Shown here piece after piece: positions 61,701 through 64,000 of a DNA stretch of 64,000 nt. The notes under the pieces are model-generated. The model did not search any database. It was not told the DNA's origin and worked only from the letters and a program-made list of their open reading frames with translations. The first letter of the stretch is position 1; each line of letters starts with the position of its first letter. A program made the position numbers and the translations under genes. This DNA is from Owenia fusiformis (taxonomy: Eukaryota; Annelida; Polychaeta; Sabellida; Oweniidae), in the NCBI GenBank assembly GCA_903813345.2, contig CAIIXF020000001.1, positions 59,072,270 through 59,136,269 on the forward strand. The letters run 5' to 3'.

Positions 61701-62737
61701 AATATATCAGCCTTTTAAATCAGTCAATCTTAATAAAAAGACATTTCTTAAAAATCTAGTTTTATTAAAATTATGAGAGATCAGAAAAATGCTGGCAAAA
61801 GTGCAGAACTTGCAGCTGTGGCCTTCTATGATAAAATGTCTTTCTTAAAGATAACAATTTTAAAAAATAGTATTTTGCCACCTGAATGACATCACAGCAT
61901 ATCCTTGTGACATCACAAGTGATTTAAACGTTTAGTACAGGGCTGTATATGCATGAAATCATAGATTGAATAGTTGAAATAATATAAATGATCTTGCCTG
62001 ATTTATTCAATGGAGTAAACAAAATAATGTGTTGTACAGTGTTAAGTTTTGTATTTGATCTAAAAATCTTAACTTTTTTCTGAAATGGCGGGAATTAAAA
62101 TTTATGAGAATTACAAGATGAACGACCTTTTTTTCAAAAGTCACAATTTTTCAAGTTTTTAAGTCATGAAACATAATATTTGGTTGATTCTCAAACTTTG
62201 CATAGGGCCTTTAATTAATGAAACTTATAAGAGTTAAATGTGAGTTTGCATATGATATCATTGAACTTCTTTTTTAAATACAAATTATATCTCAGTACAG
62301 TTTTCATCATTTGTATAAGCAAATTCTGGAATAGAGAATTTTTCATGGAATTAGCTCAAAAATCCGATTGTCATGAACCAATTATTACAGTCCATGTCAG
62401 ATATGTACAGATGTACATGAAGAGTTGCTATCTACATTGACTAATCTAGTTGAAAGCCCATGCTAATACTTACTCTTATTTCAGAATGGGTTGTACACTT
62501 CACACTCATGCCCACAGTCATGGGGGTGGAGGCCACAGTCATGGGGGTGGAGACCACAGTCATGGGGGTGGAGACCACAGTCATGATGAATCAAGCTCAG
62601 ACTCAGAATCTGGGCAGAAAAATGAACATGGCCATAATTCTTCAAATATAAATGTGCGAGCAGCATTTATTCATGTTATAGGTGATTTCATACAGAGTAT
62701 TGGTGTAATGATAGCAGCTTTTATCATATATTTCAAG
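16503..62737 (+). CDS. SLC30A2-like: Zinc transporter of the SLC30A2/3/8 (ZnT) group, N-terminus to TM5 (3' end outside window)
   Basis: Cation diffusion facilitator that exchanges cytosolic Zn2+ for protons into vesicles. Exons: 16503-16711, 27808-27831 (candidate microexon), 54334-54374, 54671-54781, 60953-61099, 61455-61608 and 62485-62737. All are GT-AG and phase-compatible, giving 313 residues so far. Exon 54671 encodes the CHCH-type HCHANK motif and TM1 ([12 protein letters not shown]). Exon 60953 has TM2 with the HLLTD zinc site and the SRPATK...FGWHRT loop. Exon 61455 has TM3 and TM4 ([17 protein letters not shown]). Exon 62485 has the His-rich loop and TM5 with the second HxxxD site (HVIGD). 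The family's usual WHRAE is WHRTE here. The TM6/PEYK segment and the C-terminal cytosolic domain are not present before 64000. The five later exons are certain; linkage of the first two is inferred. Confidence 0.9.
16775..17060 (-). repeat. GC-richer block, possible tRNA-derived SINE
   Basis: Base composition is clearly richer in G+C than the surroundings. On the minus strand, GGGATAGATTCCCG near 16865 resembles a polymerase III B box. A convincing A box was not found, so the SINE call is weak. Confidence 0.3.
17061..18570 (+). other. ZnT intron 1, AT-rich, with short palindromes
   Basis: No coding exon seen. Contains CATGGGCTTTCAATTAGTTG (17397) and its relative near 18446, and TTAAGGTGGTTATACACC (17653), which looks like one end of a MITE whose partner was not found. 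Confidence 0.45.
18575..18928. repeat. Hairpin-family fragments flanking the foldback element
   Basis: TTTATCCCATAGTTG at 18580 and AACTATGGGATAAA at 18824 are inverted ends of the family seen at 1-420 and 24515-24752. TGATATCAATATCTCACGCC (18904) has its partner near 19885-19900, on the far side of the next element. Confidence 0.45.
18929..19844. mobile_element. Foldback MITE (~0.9 kb) with G-rich/C-rich ends
   Basis: The left arm 18929-19260 is the reverse complement of 19440-19844. Ends read GATCRTACAAAATGGATGGA. Shared landmarks are GGCGATTTCTGCAAG, CTAACATATTT/AAATATGTTAG, CAGGCAACAATG and GGGACGTTATTATCACAACA. The loop is about 180 bases. No transposase is present. Confidence 0.85.
22138..22275 (+). 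repeat. 66-bp tandem repeat (about two copies)
   Basis: Built on AAATGAGATGCTTCAG and TTATCATAAGATGCCATG, repeated at 22142 and 22208 and followed by shorter ATGAGATGCCA units. Confidence 0.75.
23690..23865. repeat. Degenerate 12-13 bp repeat, GGTGCCGAAA type
   Basis: A cluster of CGGTGCCGAAA, GGTGTCGAAA and GGTGCCAAAT words in a region richer in CpG than its surroundings. The minus-strand open frame here is produced by the repeat. Confidence 0.6.
24515..24755 (+). repeat. Hairpin-family MITE copy with TTTATCCCAT ends
   Basis: Bounded by GTTTATCCCATG (24518) and CATGGGATAAAC (24742). The right ~115 bases match 2985-3103 and the reverse complement of 147-262. The left part is A-rich with two GTTTAA(G/A)AAAATTTAAAA units. 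Confidence 0.75.
25691..26026. mobile_element. Small element with 21-bp inverted ends
   Basis: CTAGAGTCCATTTCACTGCT at 25691 recurs inverted at 26006-26026. Interior words (GTGTGGCCTCTTATATTT, ACATGGCTG) recur in reverse orientation at 30540-30600, so the family has at least a second, degraded copy at about 30390-30720. Confidence 0.6.
26091..26240 (+). repeat. 53-bp tandem repeat rich in CCATG
   Basis: ACCATGGTCATACCATGTAT starts at 26091 and 26144, with a shorter third copy from 26198. The following 200 bases (to about 26430) keep inverted CATTGCATTTCATGG/CCATCAAATGCAAT words, suggesting the array is part of a palindromic element. Confidence 0.8.
26460..27316 (+). other. ZnT intron, no gene recognised
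   Basis: Nothing beyond AT-rich intron DNA and a short GTAGA run near 27075. Confidence 0.4.
27317..27600. mobile_element. TTAA-flanked MITE, 280 bp
   Basis: TTAACCTCTTAAATACCCAG at 27317 faces TGGGATTCAAGAGGTTAA ending at 27600. TTAA target duplication plus CCTCTTRAAT ends suggest a piggyBac-type non-autonomous element. It lies about 210 bases upstream of the candidate ZnT microexon. Confidence 0.72.
27808..27831 (+). CDS. SLC30A2-like: Candidate 24-nt cassette microexon of the ZnT gene
   Basis: Between ACTTTTTTTACAG and a GTTTGT donor lie 24 bases that read in frame, adding SEAPHPSS between PAPE and RATYN. Because the length is a multiple of three and both junctions are phase 2, inclusion or skipping leaves the rest unchanged. 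The Pro/Ser composition matches the neighbouring disordered N-terminus. Evidence is only phase and splice signals, so it could be chance. Confidence 0.45.
28637..29209 (+). mobile_element. Tc1/mariner deletion derivative
   Basis: Flanked by TA on both sides (28635 and 29210), with ~170-base inverted ends starting CAGGGTGGT and continuing AAAAAAATGGAAACC. The centre (28850-29020) reads on the plus strand as [20 protein letters not shown]...IIQAIPAEE, the C-terminal end of a Tc1/mariner transposase (LWGY...DLRTL...I pattern). The catalytic domain is missing. Confidence 0.85.
29413..30152. mobile_element. TTAA-flanked MITE, 740 bp
   Basis: TTAAGGTGACTGTTAACTTA at 29413 faces AAGTTATAAGTTACCTTAA ending at 30152. 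The inverted ends extend only ~25 bases and the interior is A-rich with no coding capacity. Confidence 0.6.
30390..30720. repeat. Degraded relative of the 25691-26026 element
   Basis: Carries GACCATTGTGCAATGATATATGG, split here as GACCATTGTG and ATATATGGAAAA, plus AGAGGCCACACTTT and GCCATGTTAAAT, matching the interior of the 25.7-26.0 kb element on the opposite strand. Coordinates are approximate. Confidence 0.4.
31290..32060 (+). repeat. GTCCGTCC microsatellite head and 125-150 bp tandem array
   Basis: Starts with CTCACCGAAATGAAGTTCGA and a CCGTCCGTC/CCATCCGTT tract. It continues as about five units carrying GATAACTCAAATAC, GGATTTGGTTCAAATTTTAT and CAAAATGGC(C/T)GCC near 31385, 31530, 31657, 31806 and 31952. 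Related copies occur at 54862-55600 and about 61340-61430. Repeats of this style are common in marine invertebrate genomes. Confidence 0.75.
32160..33560 (+). repeat. ~420-bp tandem repeat, three copies plus a deleted fourth
   Basis: TCGGTTTCCCACAA occurs at 32241, 32661 and 33075. The first two copies are nearly identical for most of their length, the third is clearly older, and a short fourth copy keeps CGGACACATCGTTGACGATC (about 33510). An isolated fragment (GGGGGAGATGG, TTCTGCCA) recurs near 40725. No open frame spans a unit. Confidence 0.85.
33600..34549 (+). other. ZnT intron, no gene recognised
   Basis: AT-rich. The minus-strand open frame at 34297-34626 has no recognisable features and runs into the pogo terminus. 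Confidence 0.4.
34552..36192 (+). mobile_element. pogo/Tigger-like DNA transposon, internally deleted
   Basis: TA target duplications at 34550-34551 and 36193-36194 enclose ends CAGTAGAACCTGTATATCTG and, inverted, CAGTAAAACCTGTCTAATCC, the pattern known for pogo-group elements. A 242-bp segment is tandemly duplicated (about 34796-35270; AAGAGAAAGGT at 34830 and 35072). The transposase is reduced to the 60-codon remnant listed separately. Confidence 0.85.
35310..35489 (+). pseudogene. pogo transposase remnant with C-terminal PCNA-binding (PIP) motif
   Basis: Sixty codons from ATG to TAA: it starts [10 protein letters not shown], has one in-frame TGA as codon 11 (35340-35342), and ends [13 protein letters not shown]. 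The tail matches the PIP box Q-x-x-hydrophobic-x-x-F-F, a feature known from Drosophila pogo transposase. The DNA-binding and DDE domains are absent, so the N- and C-terminal tips appear joined by an internal deletion. Confidence 0.7.
36195..37124 (+). other. ZnT intron, no gene recognised
   Basis: AT-rich intron DNA with no exon or clear element. Confidence 0.4.
37125..37372. mobile_element. TTAA-flanked MITE, 248 bp
   Basis: TTAACCCTTGAAGCCTTAGG at 37125 faces CCTTAGGCCTTCCAGGGTTAA ending at 37372 (split as CCTTAGGCC and TTCCAGGGTTAA). CCCT following TTAA is typical of piggyBac-type ends. There is no coding capacity. Confidence 0.72.
37373..38890 (+). other. ZnT intron, no gene recognised
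   Basis: Contains a ~35-base segment (GATGCGAGTAGAAAT near 37760) that recurs inverted near 3510-3535; otherwise nothing recognised. Confidence 0.4.
38901..39963. mobile_element. Element with ~80-bp inverted ends enclosing a 39-bp minisatellite
   Basis: Ends read CTATCTRTTGCAAGACTWAC. The match continues through CAGTGTTTTTAAGTAGCGCA and GGATCCTGCCATGACCG on each side. The right half (39340-39845) is about a dozen units of a 39-bp repeat (CTTGCAATACTATATTACAT then TGTCACGGTCATGCCAGG). The left half holds degraded inverted units. The 136-codon open frame over the array is a by-product of the repeat. Confidence 0.75.
39970..41797 (+). other. ZnT intron, mostly unrecognised
   Basis: Includes a fragment of the 32-kb tandem repeat near 40725 and a palindrome near 41360-41398 (TATAACCATGGGCT and its complement). 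The open frame at 40954-41277 shows no domain. Confidence 0.4.
42215..44125. mobile_element. Nested element with TACCGGGTAGTAAATCCTCC ends
   Basis: The ~45-base inverted ends start TACCGGGTAGTAAATCCTCC and continue ATGCTGGGTTC...CTTGGTACCCGGT on both sides. It lies wholly within the 41803-44885 element. No transposase was seen. Confidence 0.75.
43390..44050. repeat. Inner inverted repeat with GCGATCGC-containing arms
   Basis: 43405-43610 is the reverse complement of 43826-44030. Shared words are GAAAACGTGTAAGATTTG, GAGCTAGAAGCTTCAAATAA, GGGTGCGATCGCACC and GGCTACGCC/GGCGTAGCC. The loop is about 215 bases. It is the third level of nesting at this site. Confidence 0.8.
45758..48279. mobile_element. 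2.5 kb DNA element inserted in the LINE
   Basis: Flanked by the exact 5-bp duplication ACAAG (45753-45757 and 48280-48284). Inverted ends of ~65 bases begin CAGTRGAGACGATGGGCTC and contain repeated AATTGCCGTATC words. No transposase motif was seen in any frame, so it is probably non-autonomous. Confidence 0.85.
46925..47500 (+). repeat. ~250-bp tandem repeat inside the 2.5 kb element
   Basis: Three diverged units with the order CATTCTGATTGG, TTGCAGTC..AATCCACTTT, CTCTAAACTG and TTTCTAGAAA/TTTAGAAAT, starting near 46930, 47165 and 47435. Confidence 0.65.
49790..50004. mobile_element. 215-bp MITE related to the 41803-44885 element
   Basis: Ends CAGGGCTGTCAA and, inverted, CAGGCCTGCCAACTGTCCCG are flanked by ATGTAG on both sides (49784-49789 and 50005-50010). 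The interior has five or six ~25-base units of the type TTTGAACACCTTTGGCCAAA. Confidence 0.75.
50011..50960 (+). other. ZnT intron with a pogo-related fragment
   Basis: 50148-50235 matches two parts of the 34.55-36.19 kb pogo element (35570-35615 and 35890-35925) joined together. The rest is unrecognised. Confidence 0.45.
50968..51975. repeat. Two tandem copies of a hairpin-type element
   Basis: Copy A (50968-51420) and copy B (51424-51975) share the order: a ~120-base hairpin (AGGTTCAGGATATTGGGATT and its complement), TTTATCCCAT, CATGTCCAGTTTTGT, AAACAGATC..GATTGTCTG and a palindrome GCGGGCAGATATA/TATATCTGCCCGC then GAGCGGGACGTAAA. The first hairpin of copy B keeps the hinge GAGGGCCGCAGG (51491). 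The end of copy B is AAGTATGGGATAAAAC. Bases 1-140 of the window belong to the same family. Confidence 0.8.
51980..54333 (+). other. ZnT intron before exon 54334
   Basis: A ~50-base direct repeat (GTTATTCAGCAATGTGTATT at 52452 and 52503) and a short palindrome at 53275-53345. No exon recognised. Confidence 0.45.
54862..55610 (+). repeat. GTCCGTCC-headed repeat, second copy
   Basis: CGAACAAAGTTCGGTAGGGA, a CCGTCCGTC tract, GATAACTCAAATACTAG, then three units with TATTATACTCAAAT and CAAAATGGC. It parallels 31290-32060 but is more diverged. It lies just downstream of the exon ending at 54781. Confidence 0.65.
56184..56768. mobile_element. TTAA-flanked foldback MITE, 585 bp
   Basis: TTAA at 56180-56183 and 56769-56772. 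Inverted arms of ~195 bases begin AGGAATATTCCTTGCCA and share ATATGGTAGCTATAA, GCCATCTTTTAA and GAAGTGATGTCATC in opposite orientation. The loop is about 200 bases with no coding capacity. The LINE fragment begins directly after the right TTAA. Confidence 0.85.
56773..57560 (+). mobile_element. LINE 3' fragment (CR1/Jockey group)
   Basis: Open for about 230 codons to a stop at 57466: [72 protein letters not shown] and [19 protein letters not shown], the thumb and C-terminal part of a LINE reverse transcriptase protein. It is followed by a 3' UTR with AATAAAGGAAAT and an A-rich tail. The catalytic palm is missing. The frame is better preserved than in the other two LINEs of the window. Confidence 0.88.
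58100..58930. mobile_element. 831-bp near-complete palindrome with 5-bp target duplication
   Basis: GTACT at 58095-58099 and 58931-58935 flanks ends CACAGGCTGGTAT. Both arms are ~400 bases and share TTTGTCCGCTGTGACGGAGC, ATATCATTTGCG/CGCAAATGATAT and CCATGCAATGGATATATC. TTTGTCCGCTGTGACGGAGC and its complement also close the centre (58486-58548), so the word is present four times (once with one change), leaving only ~25 bases of loop. Confidence 0.9.
59586..60197. mobile_element. MITE of Tc1/mariner style, 612 bp
   Basis: Ends ACAGGTTGAGCCAAAAAAGG and, inverted, ACAAGGTGAGCCAAAAAAGG, continuing GTAMSCCAARYAAATAT. The interior is AT-rich without coding capacity. No exact TA duplication is visible on the left. 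Confidence 0.7.
60200..60950 (+). other. ZnT intron before exon 60953
   Basis: No element or exon recognised. A decoy ACTACAG at about 60913 precedes the used acceptor TTTTTTCAG at 60952. Confidence 0.45.
62485..62737 (+). CDS. SLC30A2-like: ZnT exon with His-rich zinc loop and TM5
   Basis: Opens after TTATTTCAG and closes at AAG|GTAAGT. The first third encodes [18 protein letters not shown]-type repeats from three 21-bp units (62513-62575) plus a partial fourth, followed by an acidic Ser-rich linker ([10 protein letters not shown]) and then [12 protein letters not shown] with the TM5 zinc-site His and Asp. In this family the loop between TM4 and TM5 binds zinc on the cytosolic side. The loop here is longer than in human ZnT2 or ZnT8. 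Confidence 0.94.
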
Positions 62738-64000
62738 GTAAGTCCACCCATTAATTGATCTCTTTCAAACTATAATTGTAACATATAAATTGAGCCATGT
62801 ATTTAATGTAAATGGGCGATGGAAGGCCGTGGGTGGCAAATAATAAAACGTAAGATTTAAGTAAAATGTCTCAAAAAATATATATTTCCAACTTCAAAAA
62901 CACAGTGTTCTGTACACAATCTATCATATACCTCTAGGCAACTATTGACAAATACTGGGGCAACACCCCAACTCAGATGTGAGTGAATAATACCAAATAT
63001 GGAACATAAAACATAACATAAAACAAACACAGCATGACACAACATACAAAACAGGTTTAAACAAAAGAAAAGTAAGTGAAAGTGAACATACAAAGTACAT
63101 ACAAAAGAACATAAACAACGGGATTAAAACCTAACAAGCAAAGGGACCTGTTAAAATGACCTGAATGGGGATTGATCACCATGAATAGTAGAAGTATAAA
63201 AATGTAAAAATGACCATGTTACATCCACGCGGACACGTCCTAATGCGTCCCGCATTAAACCTTATTCGGCCACTAATATCAAGTATACATTATGTAAAGT
63301 GTGAACATGAGAGTTTAAATACTACTAATTATAAAGAAATATAACATCTCTGTATAAAAATGAGGGTATTCCTCCCCTTAAACAACCACTACCTTCAAAA
63401 TTATAAAGCACAATATTACATATCTCTAGAATTGAAGTGTTGATTAAGTTAAATGACAAGCAATTTAAATTTCAAAGAATATTTTAAACAAAACCATTTC
63501 AGGCTTATATATACGTGTTTAACACCATAAAAGGCAAATTGTAACACCATGTAGGCTATATGACTACACCATTTAAGGCTATAAGTACACCATTTAAGGC
63601 TACTTATAACACCATTTAAGGCTACTAATAACACCATTTAAGGCAATGTTAGGAAACACCATATTGGCTAATATGCACCACATAAAGGCTTGAAATACAC
63701 TATTACAGCTTGAATTACACACCATGTTAGGCTTAAAATACACCATGAAATGTTCTGATAGCTAAAGGTTTTTCATTCAAATGAATCAACCCTTTAAATA
63801 ACATGTTCTTAATGCAAAATATACTAGAATAGTATGAATAAATGTTTGCAGTTCTTATGAGTTTGTGCAATGACGTAATCAAGTAACTTCTTATTCCATT
63901 GTAGATAAAATGTTGATCTTCTTAAGACCTACATATTGTGTTGTCGAATGGCTGCTCAGTGGTTTTAGTTTTACACTTACTTGGGGCTATATGAGGCATT
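62738..64000 (+). other. ZnT intron after TM5 exon, to window end
   Basis: Searched for the expected TM6 exon (Pro-Glu-Tyr-Lys...Asp-Pro-Ile-Cys) and did not find it. Holds the minisatellite at 63500-63745. Confidence 0.5.
63505..63745 (+). repeat. ~24-bp minisatellite, ACACCATTTAAGGCTA type
   Basis: About ten units with spacers varying from 20 to 28 bases. The central four (63575-63640) are the most regular. Confidence 0.8.

Noticed and set aside
62460-62666. Overlapping open frames on both strands over the His-rich loop
   Set aside because: Shadows of the zinc-transporter exon created by its 21-bp repeat.

Overview
The window is nuclear DNA from an animal, most likely a marine invertebrate. 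It is AT-rich, its genes have many GT-AG introns, and it is full of non-LTR retrotransposon fragments and foldback/MITE-type DNA elements. The species cannot be named from the sequence. Only two host genes are convincing, both on the + strand and both cut by the window edges.

Gene 1 (about 5.5-14.1 kb) is the 3' two thirds of SDHA, the flavoprotein subunit of succinate dehydrogenase (mitochondrial complex II, succinate to fumarate). Eight exons are followed by two tandem terminal exons of equal length (87 nt each, 13424-13510 and 13985-14071). Both are in phase with the same upstream donor, and each encodes a complete SDHA C-terminus with its own stop. This predicts two SDHA C-terminal isoforms. 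The intron before them holds a ~4.1 kb transposon that is almost entirely one giant inverted repeat.

Gene 2 (16.5-62.7 kb, running off the right edge) is a vesicular zinc exporter of the SLC30A2/3/8 (ZnT) type. It has an N-terminal exon with an acidic dileucine signal, a candidate 24-nt microexon, TM1-TM5 with both HxxxD zinc sites, and a histidine-rich cytosolic loop encoded by a 21-bp tandem repeat. One intron exceeds 26 kb and is packed with repeats.

The rest is mobile or repetitive. There are three decayed LINEs (1.05-2.9 kb and 45.3-49.2 kb on the minus strand, 56.8-57.6 kb on the plus strand), the second split by a 2.5 kb DNA element. There is a pogo-like element (34.55-36.19 kb) whose transposase remnant keeps a C-terminal PCNA-binding motif, and a Tc1/mariner deletion derivative (28.6-29.2 kb). 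Four TTAA-flanked MITEs are present. A family with CAG...CTGTCAA ends has one 3.1 kb and one 215-bp member. Several long palindromes and many minisatellites complete the picture. No rRNA, credible tRNA gene or CRISPR array was seen.
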